From NCBI GenBank assembly GCA_037576215.1, contig JBANDB010000012.1, forward strand, positions 2,170,001-2,234,000: 64,000 bases of DNA, read 5' to 3'. The notes beneath the pieces are model-generated. The model did no database searches. It saw nothing but the letters and a program-made list of their open reading frames with translations, and had not been told where the DNA came from. This stretch comes from Armillaria gallica. Taxonomy: Eukaryota; Basidiomycota; Agaricomycetes; Agaricales; Physalacriaceae. Positions 1 to 11,048 of this stretch are shown in pieces. The position numbers and the translations under genes were made by a program. Position 1 is the first letter of the stretch. The number at the start of each line of letters is the position of its first letter.

Positions 1-1435
1 AGGAGCAGATATGACGCCGACTTCAGACGCACAGACCATGATGTCATCGCTGGTGACGACGTATCGGCAGGGTCGAAGGCCATTGCGATCAAGATTTGCA
101 CCGCAGAACCGACCATCGCTGAACGCGAACAGCGCGGGACCGTCCCATGGCTCCTGAAGACAAGCCACCCAGTTATATAATGCTCTCTTCCCTGGCTCTA
201 TGTTCTCGTTACCTTGCCAGGCCTCCGGAATCAACATCATGATGGCCACGGGAAGAGTGACGACACCGTTGACCACGAGAAGCTCAAGAACGTTGTCAAA
301 AGCAGCAGAGTCGGATCCGCCGGTCTCTATGATGGGATACAATTGTTCAAGTTGATCGCCGAAATTCTTGGAGTGGAGCACGCCTTCTCGAGCACGCATC
401 CAATTCTTGTTTCCTCGAACAGTATTGATTTCACCTTTGATGTGGATCAGAAAGTTGCATTGCAAGCGCGTTCTCGTGACATACCATTATGCGTTGCCCA
501 TCTCATGGAATGTGCCCAGTCCCAACTGGGAAACGGATTCGTCGAGAAACGCGAATGCACCAGAGTGAAGTGAGCGCGATACAAGACATGGTTGAGATCG
601 TGGTAGTAGTTGTACACTTGCGACGGGGTAAGTTGGCCCTTGTATACGATGTTCTTTGATGACAGCGAACAAACGTAGAAACCTTTTGCGAGCGTACTTT
701 ATATAACGAAATAAGTCCGGGATACAATAAGTTTCGTTGAGAACACATAAGAGCGAAATCACAAACATGCTATGAGTTGCGTGCTTGCGGAGAACATAGA
801 GCTGAAGCTCAAAGTATTTTGCATCGAAAGTCCCACCTCACCGCCATAATGAGCTCGAAGAACAACAAACGACTGAACAATAACCGGTTCCTTGCTACTC
901 GTTGCTGGGCCGAGAATCGTCCCATCAGTAGGGACTTCTCGCCATCCCAGGACTCGCAAACCGAGGTCGTTGGCAATCTTGGCAAAGGTCGCCTGCTGAG
1001 TTTGAAGAAGGACGGGGTCGTTGGCTTTGAAGAAAACGTTGCCAACTGCGTACTCTCCGGACTCAGGAAGAACGCAGCCAGTGTCTCTTTCGGCCTCTCT
1101 TTTGAAGAACTCGTGCGGAATGGCAGTCATCACACCAGCCCCGCCTCCATCTCTACTGTCAGCGCCGGTAGCACCTCTGTGAGTCATTGCACAGAGCAGA
1201 TGTCGAGCATCGGATACGATCTTGTGACTGGGCTGCCCTTTGATATGGCACAGGAAACCTACACCACAGGAATCTTTCTCGTTCTCGTTGGAGTACAGAC
1301 CCTGATTAGCAGGAAGGGCTCCTGCCAAAGAATTAGGATCACGTTCGACGGCATGGAAGCCAGTAAGATTTTAGACTTGGATACTAGAGGGAAAGAATCT
1401 GACAAGGAAGGGGTAGCGACGGCAACACTGGCCAT
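1..1435 (-). pseudogene. Glutamate synthase (GOGAT) 5' part, frameshifted, runs off left edge
   Basis: Minus-strand 5' part of the large fungal NAD(P)H-dependent glutamate synthase, which makes two glutamates from glutamine and 2-oxoglutarate. The class II glutaminase domain is clear: the nucleophile Cys region (KDSCGVGF), then THRGATGADSRDG, HNGEINTVRGN, PEAW and DGRFCGANLDRNGLRP. Two introns fit by phase: one ends just before the segment reading GFYVCSLS, the other splits the HNG codon (donor GTATGT). Two lesions are visible. The frame from the ATG at 1435 does not join the DPNS.AGALPANQG frame near 1340-1360, where an in-frame TAA lies just upstream with no acceptor between. A second frame change lies near 830-840, between HYGG and DAKYFELQLYVLRK. 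Either this is a pseudogene or the assembly has indels here. The rest of the enzyme (FMN, Fe-S and FAD parts) lies outside the window. Confidence 0.8.
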
Positions 1436-2520
1436 AGAGCTGACAAGAGGATACTGGTAGTAGCTGGTCAAAGAGGAGGAAAAATATGAATGGACTGTTG
1501 AAAAGAATTTGCAAAGTTGCAAACTGGTCCTGGTGGAGAACGCTCCGCAGACCTCGGCCGAAAATCCGGCATTTCTGATTGGCTCGAAGCCCCGGCCAAG
1601 AACGGCTTTCCTTCAAACACCTTATGGTCATTGCTCATGTGGCTTACTCTCGTCGATGGCATGGCATTACTCGGCTGGATCATGTGTGGCAGCCGGACGC
1701 AGAAATCCGCGACACTGGGCTTGCTTATATACAGTTGTCGGGTAAAGACGGGCAAAGGGGGTAAGGTACAGCAAAAAATTAAATGGCGGCCCCAGGCGAT
1801 CACGATTGACGATCAAAGGTGCCGGTTGATCTCGGAAAGCTGGTATTTGCATCGAATTCTCGACTCTCGCCACCATCTGCATCCAAGCAGGTAATAACTA
1901 TTTGAGAGCCCCGCTGCTGGGGGCTCCTGAGTGTACTTAATGAGGAGCCCCGTCCTATCGGCGCCCGCACCGCCCGGACTCGGGGATCGGGGGCACGCGT
2001 CGAGTGGCTAACGAGTGGCTCACAGGATTTGCGATCCTGCGTCGTGTTGAAATCTGAAGCTACATGCTAAAGATTACACTTACTATAGCTTATCATTTAT
2101 TGATTTGACAATTTTGTCGGACTTCCTAGAAAATTGAACTTAGTTCTTTGTACGGCGAGGTAGGTTTGGCTGAGACAGGCATAAAGAGGACGCGGGAAAG
2201 ACAAATGATATCGTTCTCTTGATATTTACATTGCACAAAACTGGTCACTGGTTGCATGTAATGCTTAGTAAACATTATGATCCAATTATGATGGGAAGCA
2301 AAACTTAGACCTTGTATCATGCACTGGTGCGATCCGTGTTAATGCATCTGCTTGCCTCACCGGTGACATCGAGCATCGCGGTACAACAACGTTGACGACC
2401 ACCGACAGGAAAGACGCGCCGCGGTGGCAAAACCCCACATATGGTATGTACACGGCCGCAATCGGCCCACGAGCCGAGATACATAACTTCGAAAACACTG
2501 GGGCTCCCCAATAGTTTTAT
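1436..2520. other. Intergenic region between GOGAT 5' end and LST8 3' end
   Basis: No convincing gene. It holds the presumed GOGAT promoter (minus direction) and the end of LST8. A GC-rich patch at about 1900-2000 contains a perfect 7-bp stem (GAGCCCC at 1906-1912 pairing with GGGGCTC at 1920-1926) with a small loop. Open frames here have no recognisable domains. Confidence 0.5.
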
Positions 2521-4051
2521 TCATCCAAGAACGTGCATAGTACTACTCGCTTCCACCATCCAGTCGAAGTCTTGAACGTGGGGTAATTACAGAGCCAAGA
2601 ATGAGATTCGAGGAGATAGCTGTAGATCAAGTTCTCCCGCGAGTCAGTCGACATACCCTTGTGGTGGCTATTGTATTGCCTTACAGTTTCTCCAGATGCC
2701 ATCTCCCAAAGCCTCGCGGAGTGGTCAGAGGAAGCTCCGAGGGAAAATGATTTGAGTTACGGCAAATCGACAGAATAGGAATAGCTTAACGTACCTGTGA
2801 CAAGATAGGCCGAATCCGCGCTGAAAGCGCAGTCCCAAACCCACCGCTGATGCCCAGTGAGGATCTTCTCCTGCCTGAACTCAAAATTGTGAGAGATGGA
2901 CCATATCTTGACGGTGGTATCCGCGGAACAGGTCGCTAGGCATCTAGCACGGCAGTTTATGAATGAGTCACATCAAAACGAGGAGGAATATTTACTTCGT
3001 ATCGGGGCTGAGAAGACAACGCGTAAGATATTTGTTGTGGGCATGGAAGGTTGTCACTGCTTGAAAGTGTGGGAGGCCAGAAGCCTCCTCATTTAGCTTC
3101 CACACGTAGCATTGGCCCTTGCAACAGCAGCCTGAAAAGTTTGTAGAATCATTATTTACACAGACTCACTTTATTGTTTCCGGCAACTAAACATGAACCA
3201 TCGGAAGCTAGAGTCACCGATCGTATTGGAATATCACCCGCCGGAGTCTGTAAAGAGATGAATGAATGAAGCATGCAGAACAACATGAGCAACCCACAAG
3301 TTCATGAGAGCAGATATTCTCGGACAAAGCCCATTGTTTAATGCTTCCTGCCTGCCTGGTCGCACGATATCAATTCACCTTGGTTGGGATGAACGCAGAC
3401 GTCATTGACTGGAAAAACAAAATCGAGATCAATATCAGGAAATGGTAGAACCAAAGGGAGAAATAGTCCTGCCAGGAGCGGTATTATCACATGTTCGATG
3501 TAAATGTGGATTTCTGGGAGAAGAGGTGGTGAATCAAATTTAGTAAGGAGAATAAGGGTTCGATCTCGTACCGAAGATCCCATATTTTGATAGTACCATC
3601 TTCGCTTCCTGTCACTAGCCACTTTCCCTCACTATGAAATTGGATAGACGTCACGTTCTTGGTGTGTCCATCAAAAGTGACGAGCTAAGTGTAATGAGTC
3701 AAAAATACACAGTAGACAACGCATGAGACGATTACAGGCTCGTTGGTCGCGTTGGATATTTCATAAACGTTCACTTTTTTTATGTATCGCAGCCGCGAGA
3801 AGTCGCTTGCTGGAGAGCACAAATCAGTAGATGGAAGTAAATAAGGGGACTGAGCGGTAGCTAACTCTGGGGATATCGCGAGGCGGTTTACTTGCTAATA
3901 ACAAGGTATGAACACTGCAATTACACGTATCGAGAGACGCACGCACACCGGATTCCCCAGTTCGAGTAATGGTTCGAGAGCATATTCCACTCCAAGCTTC
4001 CCAGAAACGGATTTCGTGGTCGTACGATCCTGTCACTAAAATAACAGACAT
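2521..4051 (-). CDS. LST8: LST8-like WD40 protein (TOR complex subunit)
   Basis: Seven-bladed WD40 beta-propeller protein of the LST8/GbetaL family, the subunit that binds the TOR kinase domain in TORC1 and TORC2. The start at 4051 gives [20 protein letters not shown], the family's usual N-terminus. Exons joined at in-phase sites give [122 protein letters not shown] and [11 protein letters not shown]. No stop interrupts the core. One intron (3472 to 3409) appears to use a GC-AG pair. The C-terminus after QYNSHHK is unclear: the usual ending AVCVAL is absent. Splicing at two different acceptors gives either a TAG end (2543-2545) or a TGA end (2521-2523). An in-frame ATG at about 4096 could add an N-terminal extension. 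Confidence 0.87.
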
Positions 4052-4159
4052 ATCGCTGGCAGTGGCTGCCTTAGACGTTGACGATGGAGCCGGCATCGTT
4101 GTAACGAGGTGAGGGTACTCTGCTACGAGCAATGGCCTCGCAAGCAAATAAGAACAAAT

Positions 4160-4722
4160 TTCTCCTATTTTCGCCTAACCCATAGCAATCGGTGGACCCT
4201 CAGAGCTATGGGTTACGAGAGAGTATGGGCTACGAGGATGTCACGTGTAAAATTGAAATTTTTAATAGATTTTTCACCAAGTCTTTGGCCTTAATCTGCT
4301 GTATTAGGCTTCAATAAATCGCTTGGAAAGGTCAAATTCGCCAAAGACACCTGTTTTCGGCAATTTGACTGAGTCCCGTTATTGGTTCTGATGACATCAC
4401 TCAAGCGGCACTTCTTCGGCAACTTCCCGAATATAAATTCGTCCTATTTTCAACCTAGTAGGGGTACATATCTCTCGGCACAGTCATATTTTGAACAACC
4501 CGATGACATGGCTTCTTAAAATCAACAATATTTAGTCAAAATCTGACCCCGGACCGGGAAATGTATGGGGTACCAGAGAGGAGATTCCTGAAAATAGCTA
4601 TGGGTTATGGGGTATGGGTTATGGCACCGATTTCCCTGCGAACGAGGTCGGTGGAACCAAAAATCTATGGGGTATGGGAGAGTATGGGTTAAGAGAGGTA
4701 TGGGTTAGGAGGGAGGCGACTG
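4160..4722. mobile_element. Insertion with TAACCCATA-type inverted ends in R1
   Basis: This stretch is absent from the R1 copy at 43.2 kb, where the flanks CAAATAAGAACAAA and TCGAACTTACATCC are only about 16 bp apart. Its ends carry inverted CCTAACCCATA (about 4173) and TATGGGTTAGG (about 4700). The right third is rich in degenerate TATGGGTTA repeats. No clean target duplication was found, so the class is unknown. Confidence 0.5.
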
Positions 4723-6878
4723 TAATGTCGAACTTACATCCGAGGCGCTCCTTCAACCGTCATGTCAATCTGGTGCTATTCTTTACTGGGAGTTCGCATC
4801 CTGAATGGTAACCGCCTGCCGAGCCTTCGTACTTTTTCTCTCGCCTCTGCCACATCTCTGACGCTTCCTGGAAACCGGTAGTAGTACTGGTCTCCCTCAT
4901 ACATAATGAAGCTGAAATGGTGCCGCTGCCTGCACTTTTCGACATTACGTCCGAAACCTGTATAGTCGTGCCTCTTTGGGACCTTGATCTCGATTGGGCC
5001 ACTCGCCCGGTGAATGCATGATCGATAGCGTGATCGATTGCGTGGACCCATAACTTGGACCCACCGTCACAAAACCCCAGAAAACCCCTCATAAACCGAC
5101 ATGGCGGCGGCGTATGAAGATAACCTCCAGAGATTCACACAGTAGCTTCTAAATGAAATTACATTTTCATTTTCATTCGTTAAGTTTTCGAGGGCCTTCA
5201 CCCAATTCCTATCACCGATCGAGTTTTCGATGACTGACTTCGATTCGCAGCGCTTGCTGTGAATACTTAACTCCCTTGTGTATTATGCTTTCGTCCAGAT
5301 AAAAGACTCGCTCAGTTGTGTCCTAGTCACTGGCAGTTCGACTTATTCTCATTATGGACTCTCAGCTTGTGCGTACAGTCTTCTGTGCACTATTCCACCT
5401 AACTCGACGCAATGCAGGTCGGTATTCATGTTGTCTTCTGGGACACAAGAGGCCAAGCCATACGAGGAGTTGTCCAATCCACATTCCGTGGTGCTGACGT
5501 ATGTGGCATTTATGTTCTCGCTCCACTTTATGATGCGAGTGCTTTTAAACACACAGGGCACCCTGATGGTTGTTATTAACAGCGACGGGGGACGAACCAT
5601 CACCCTGCTGTAAGTCCCATCACTTGATGTGTTTGACTCGTTCAATCCTTTGGGCTAGTGCGGCAGGTGTCACAGCAAGTCCCAACTAAAAGATTCGTTA
5701 GAATGACTACGCATTTGGATTCTCTGGATTTTGTCTCTGGGACTCTGGCATGGATTTTTTCTGATGGGTTATCATGGGTTTATCTCAGGCATATATACAT
5801 TGTACCACTAGCACAAGTTTTCGTTACATTCCACTCCCACATAATATTTCATTCGCGCACTTGTCACGCTTATCAGATTTGCACTACGTAGATTGGAGAT
5901 CATCAGGCACTATTATTATACGCGGTTGCCCCTCTTGTCATTGCACGAATTTCTGATCTGGAAAATCCAACACTATGTATCACATTTCCCCACTCGGTAG
6001 CAACCCATCATTGATTCAAGACAAGCTCAAGACCATGTGCAGATTTCCGTAGCCACACTCAGGCAGTCTACAGTCATTCCGAGAAACAGGAATTAAAATA
6101 TTAACGTATTACGCGAGTCGCACGATCGTGGCTGTCGTGGATGTTAAAGTTCAGCCCCAGGATTTTCGACAGATATCCAATTATGTCGGACCTGTCCGCG
6201 TATAGTCCCAGGAAGATATGGAACTTAATCAGCCAGTCATTTCATTGAATTGACATGTGGTCCACCACAGGTGGCGAGACAGGGTTCATGGTTTACTGAC
6301 CCTGACTGTCTCAATGAGTAAAAACTCAGCTCCTCGCAGTTCAAATGTCCTGGGGAAATTTGACCTACTATCCAGAATGCTCCCCATGGAGATGCGGCGG
6401 GATGGTCCGATGGCAGCATCCTGCGATTTGGGGTATTTGACCAAAAGTAGAACCCACTGCAGCCAGCGCTGGGTGTGATTAGGCAGGAGGAACTTCTAGA
6501 TAGGGCATTCGAAGACCAGAAAGAAGCGGCACAGCGAATAACCAGAATTCTTCAGTTTGTCAAAAGTGTGAAGTATAGAAAAGTGCCATCCACAAGGAGC
6601 GAAAGATCTATCGGTTGTTTCGAAATCTTAAGAAGATTTCAAATTTACGGTGCTGAGAGTGGGCTAGCAAGCCGCGGCAGGAAGAATCAGGCTCGGGGAG
6701 GGTCCCTTTCATCAAAGTTACATGATACAGGATCATCTTTCAAGTAAGTAATACGAGGTACCAGGCATGGAAGAAAACGGTACCGCAGGACGTTGACGTC
6801 AACGGCGCGATTTCAAGTTCGGCATTCTTTATTTGTTTCCGGAGACAATTTTTTTTTTTTTTTTTTGGGCTCTGCATT

Positions 6879-8747
6879 TAGGGATGGTCACCGTACCGTA
6901 ACGGATACGGCCGTAGAAGTGGCGGTCATCTACGGACACGGTTGTTACAATGTTACAATTGAAGAGCCGCCAACGCTAACTAAAGCTAAGAGTAAACTCC
7001 CGACGGACCGAATTAGTAACTATGAGACTAGCTAAGTAGATATGGGTACGAGAAAAGGTCAAAAACAAATCGCATGAAATCCACCGAGTCCGTCATCAAC
7101 CAGGAGATCCAGATTCCTACCCAAAACGGCAATCCCACGTGGTAAGGAGCGCACGGGCCATCAACAAGCTGGGTGCTGGGGCGGGAACGGCGCGCATAGC
7201 GAGCACAGGCGAAGCGGCCTGAAATGCCTCAGTAAGAAGCATCAGAAAGATGATTGGTCAGTGAACGACCAGACGAAGGGGATGGAGAAAGGGATTTATG
7301 GTTGGATGCAATTCATTGGTTGCGGATGTCGTTGGGTTGCTGCGTGTCGATGTCGATACAATTTAGTAGGGATCATGACGGTGAAGAGGAATAGATGGAG
7401 GGTTTCGCATGGAGTCTCCGGAGGTTGAAAGTAAAATTGGCATGAAAGTGAGCCAGTAGTCGAAGGTGAATGATAGAAGATGAAAAAAATTGTTGGTTGT
7501 GGTTGTGGTTGGTGGTTGTTATGCGTGACCCATGAGCTATCGACGACTATGGAAGGGTCTGTAAGGCCTCATAGTGCCGGAGCAACAGCGAACGTGGACC
7601 GGGAGCCGGTCGGTGATGGTTGTTGTTGTTGTTGTTGTTGTTCCCGTAACCGTACCGTCGATGCCCAGTCAGCTCTTGCAACGGCATCGACGGTTACATT
7701 TACGGTCGTCACGGCCGTGCATACGGCCGTGCGCAGAGCTGACGAAAAAAAAACATACGTACCAGTACATGTGTACCCAAAGTGAGTGATACACCATTTC
7801 CCCATATCCTTGACATTTACCTATGTTATAGATGATCTGTGAAAGCAGCGTGTCAATAGAATACATTTTTTAAGCAGTGACAACTCACGAAATCTGCTAA
7901 ATTGACAATGTATGGCTGCCAAAACTCAGTCACCAACGTTTTCGTGAGTTCTCCAGTAGTTAATCAAACCCCCCAGTGCGCTATTCCACCTCCTGCACCT
8001 AGACAAAGAGGCATTACCATTACTATCCGTGAACGGCCGTATACGGTTAGAACTACCCGTAGAATACGGTCCGTGAAGGCCAATCACCGCACCGTATCCG
8101 TACCGTAGGGTCGCAGATTGCAAGGCTCACGGGAAGGTCACCGTATCCGTAGGTACCGTCCGTATACTGTATAATTTCGATCGGTTCGTCAGGCCGTGCG
8201 ACCTGTGACCGCGTTGACGAAATTTTGGTTTCGTCGTCACCTAGATATTGCTGTGACCAACCAGAAAATTTCGTCAAACTATTGAAATCCATTTTCTGAG
8301 CGGCATGAGCGCTGAATGTCCTAATTAAATATGTAGTACACTAAATATACAATTCCTGTGCAAACACTGGCTTCGTAGCAGTTATAAGTTGGTTGCGGCT
8401 GTATACATCATGGTTCTGGCAGTATGATAAGACATCAGATAGTGATTGATGTGATTACCAGGTCAATACCAGGTACCTACTTGGGATCGCCAGGCCCCGG
8501 CATCTTGGAAGCTTGTAACACCTTTAATACAGTGTACTTCATGTGTATTTAAAAGACATAAATAAAAGGGTTATATCTATCCGCATTTTTCATGCATTTT
8601 TTGAGTACAAAAATGGTTTCGTCAACGGTGCTTGTGACCTGTGACCTGTACCAAAATCCGTCGCCGTCAAGGGGGTCTGTGACCTGTGACCGACGAACCG
8701 ATCGAAATTATACAGTACACCGTACCACGACACGGTGACCATCCCTA
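6879..8747. mobile_element. Non-autonomous hAT-type element (1869 bp), TSD TCTGCATT
   Basis: Perfect 16-bp terminal inverted repeats TAGGGATGGTCACCGT with an 8-bp target duplication TCTGCATT (6871-6878 and 8748-8755), as expected for hAT transposons. Both ends carry many short CCGTA/TACGG motifs in inverted orientation (subterminal repeats, e.g. 6888-6915 and 8040-8160). No transposase frame is present, so it is non-autonomous. It contains a GTT microsatellite (about 7619-7642) and a later TA-flanked MITE (8167-8715). Confidence 0.88.
8167..8715. mobile_element. TA-flanked MITE, 549 bp (CTGTATAATTTCGATCGG ends)
   Basis: Terminal inverted repeats CTGTATAATTTCGATCGG, continuing as TTCGTC, with TA on both sides (8165-8166 and 8716-8717). 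GACCTGTGACC motifs repeat in inverted orientation inside. It lies within the right end of the hAT element, splitting that element's CCGTA-rich subterminal region. The TA duplication suggests a Tc1/mariner-type mobiliser. Related ends occur at 19758-20002 and 45691-46097. Confidence 0.82.
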
Positions 8748-8952
8748 TCTGCATTTAATTAACCGCCGCAAGTACACTAGCTACTAAGACGTGGTGGAGG
8801 CACAGGTCCTCAGGCACTCTCCCTCCCTCTTGCACCAGTCCCTCCCTTCATACCTCTGATTTCCCCGGGTGATTCGACGTGTGATGTGGAGTAACCGGAG
8901 ACAATGACTTGCCGGATTTGTGTGCCGTAATAATCTTGAAGTTCTCCTGCCA

Positions 8953-9461
8953 CAGATCTTTCGTGAGAGTCTGACTATCGGTGTAGTCTTTGACGACTCC
9001 TTGTCAGAGCACGGTACTTTTTCACAGATTTATCCGCGATGCACCGTGTTTACATACGCAAGTTGATCCAATCATTCTGTGTGCGCCATGCTCTCGGCAT
9101 GCAACGTCCTGGAACCTCGTTCGATCATAATTACGGAGTTGCAAACTTGTGTCACTTGGAATGTAAGGCCATTTTACACACTGAACCTTCTTTCATCTCA
9201 GGGAGAAAGATCTAGGGCTATACGCCATGTTCAGGATGTCCAGGAAAGTGTCCTGTGACTGGTGAGCAGTGTTCCGTTGAATTGTGCATCTCTTCTGAAC
9301 CTTCTTTCATCTCAGGGAGAAAGATCTAGGGCTATACGCCATGTCCAGGGTGTCCAGGAAAGTGTCCTGTGGCTGGTGAGCAGTGTTCCGTTGAATTGTG
9401 CATCTCTTCATTCCGACTAGTCAGAACGATTACGCGACGCGCTCTCAGAGTTGGATCCCTC
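8953..9461. repeat. Repeat R3 with a 118-bp tandem duplication
   Basis: Related to 17950-18340 and 55240-55480, all sharing GTCTGACTATCGG, CAGAGCACGGTACTTTTT and TACGGAGTTGCAAAC-like stretches. Within it, two tandem copies of about 118 bp run from about 9186 to 9411, each starting TGAACCTTCTTTCATCTCAG. The last 50 bp (CATTCCGACTAGTCAGAA) recur at about 30370-30420. No protein could be assigned. Confidence 0.6.
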
Positions 9462-10919
9462 TTGCCGCCTCAAAGGTAAACGTGGAGATGATGGAAGTCG
9501 GCAAAGTCACCGATCCTCGTGAAATCGCCGCCCTGCGCAGTCTCGTCGAAGATCATCGTCATTATACTGGTTCTGAGATAGCGAGTATTGCACAATTTCC
9601 ATCACCCTCTACCCCTATTCGTCCGGGTGACACCTCTGGATTACAAGCGACTACTGGAGGAGCAAGGTACTTGTCGGAAGGAGGAGAAGATGTCATCGAC
9701 CTGGTTCTTCCACGGACAGCCAGTTAAGTCAATTTGGCTTCCGAAGGCCCTCTGTCACTATTGTGATTTGAATGCCATGCACTCCAGCTGTTAGGCTGTT
9801 AGTCACTAGGTAGACAAACTCACGAGGAGCTTTCCCTGCCTGTGCGCTGTATTTATACTATTTACTTCCTAATATATTCTCTTTCTACCCATTTCCTCCG
9901 GATTCTGCCTTACTAAGCATGCCGAGACATGCCGTATCACCGGAATATCACAACAGTCACAATCTCTTCCGATGACTCCCAAGTCTCGTCACGAGCCCTC
10001 GGTGGTTAACCTTCAGAATTCCATCATAGATGATTCCTCGATGAAGCTGCATCTGAATAAGTTAGACAAAACTCATGGCTTGTTGAGGATTGTGGTTTCA
10101 CAGCCACTGGGCCGACGGCTACGCCGTCTTTTGTTTTACATTATTTTGATTTTCGTATCGATCACTACCGCTTCTAAGCTTCGTACCACCACATACGTAT
10201 CTGTCCACGAATATACGTTCGTTCGAGCCATACCCGTCACATTCGTTGTGCCTGCCGACGTCTATTCCCAACATGGCTTCATGAGGTACAAGCGCTTGGG
10301 CGAGGCCTACCGCCCTCCTCGCAAGCGCGTCAAGAAATGCAAGGCGATCTCCACTCGTTTGACCGAAAGCAAGCTCAAGTACCAATCCGCTCGTTGTATG
10401 GACTGTGGTGTACCCTTCTGCCAGTCCGACACCGGTTGTCCTATCTCAAATATCATTCCCAAGTGGAATGATCTTGTCTTCAAAGGACAATGGAGAGATG
10501 CACTCAATCGACTCTTGATGACCAACAACTTCCCCGTGTTCACCGGATGTGTGTGCCCTGCGCCTTGCGAAGGGGCTTGTGTTCTAGAAATCAACGAGCA
10601 GCCCTGTCGGTATCAAAAGTATTGCTGAGTGCGCTATCATCGATAAGGTATGCTGTGCTTCAAGTTCCATGGGCACACTTTCAGCTAACGGCAATTTCTT
10701 TGAACTTCAGGGATTCGAAATGGGTTGGATGGCCCCGAATCCTCCTTCCGAACCGGCAAGAAAGTTGCCGTCATAGGTTCAAGCCCCGCAGGATTGGCTT
10801 GTACTGATCAGCTCAACACAAAAACCGACTTAGGAAACAGGCTCAACCTAATACGTGGTGATCAAACGGTATTTCGAAATAGGTCATTATCTAAGATAGA
10901 CAGACAAACCCGGCTTTGA
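9462..10919 (+). pseudogene. Glutamate synthase 3' part (GXGXG end, Fe-S and FAD start), broken
   Basis: Plus-strand relic of the C-terminal half of GOGAT. At 9490-9590 it encodes the end of the GXGXG domain (TDPREIAALRSLVEDHRHYT), then in another frame FVRVTPLDYKRLLEE. From about 10050 it encodes LNKLDKTHG, and from 10280 [18 protein letters not shown], then the cysteine-rich Fe-S region [16 protein letters not shown] and [12 protein letters not shown]. An extra C near 10602 shifts the frame out of [14 protein letters not shown]. An intron (donor GTATGC after AAG, acceptor TTCAG) precedes GFEMGWMAPNPP. A further frameshift precedes the Rossmann segment GKKVAVIGSSPAGLACTDQL, and similarity ends there. 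It is a fragment with at least three frame changes and cannot encode an active enzyme. Confidence 0.85.
10082..10271. mobile_element. 190-bp insertion flanked by CATGGCTT in the GOGAT relic
   Basis: The conserved junction KLDKTxGFMxYKRL is split by 190 bp bounded by the direct repeat CATGGCTT (10074-10081 and 10272-10279). Insert plus one repeat is 198 nt, a multiple of three, and the frame stays open across it. It has no GT-AG boundaries and no obvious inverted ends. The 8-bp duplication fits a hAT-type event or its footprint. Confidence 0.55.
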
Positions 10920-11048
10920 TATTATTTAACGGCGAGTATTCACTAGCACCAGTCACTGGTCGGAAATATCAGTAAAACATGACTGTGCGAAAGATAATAT
11001 TAATAAACGTACGAAGACATATTTGCACCATGATACATATATGATATT

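Larger units (their letters stand above)
6850..8894 (-). mobile_element. Short poly(A)-tailed retroposon, split by a hAT element
   Basis: Flanked by the 11-bp direct repeat CCGGAGACAAT (6839-6849 and 8895-8905). The left end is an 18-nt T run (6849-6866), that is, a poly(A) tail if read on the minus strand. The R1 copy at 45.13 kb has one copy of the target (CCAAAGGCAAT) and no insert, which is an empty site. Removing the hAT element inside leaves about 168 bp. A long target duplication plus poly(A) tail is typical of LINE-mediated (target-primed) insertion. No clear pol III A or B box was found, so it may be a 5'-truncated LINE end or a SINE. Confidence 0.72.
4121..8952. repeat. Repeat R1, copy 1 (LST8 5' flank), carrying nested insertions
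   Basis: This block matches 43180-45190 nearly base for base once insertions are removed. It starts in the 5' flank of LST8 (CAAATAAGAACAAA at 4143) and ends near CTTGAAGTTCTCCTGCC (about 8950). Shorter pieces recur at 18330-19020 and 21310-21560. A conserved plus-strand segment at about 5410-5600 encodes a peptide with the core FWDTRGQ and then GVVQS, also seen at 43750-43900 and 31340-31400 (minus). A minus-strand segment at 4776-5051 reads openly in one frame (YEGDQYYYRFPGSVRD). I do not recognise either protein. No open frame spans the whole block, so it is probably a decayed gene neighbourhood rather than one gene. Confidence 0.7.

Noticed and set aside
777..1460. 227-codon plus-strand frame opposite GOGAT
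   Set aside because: It is antisense to clear glutamate synthase exons and has no domain of its own.
4560..4720. TATGGGTTA-like repeats suggesting a telomere relic
   Set aside because: The unit is degenerate, interspersed with other sequence and not TTAGGG-like in register; it belongs to an insertion absent from the second R1 copy.
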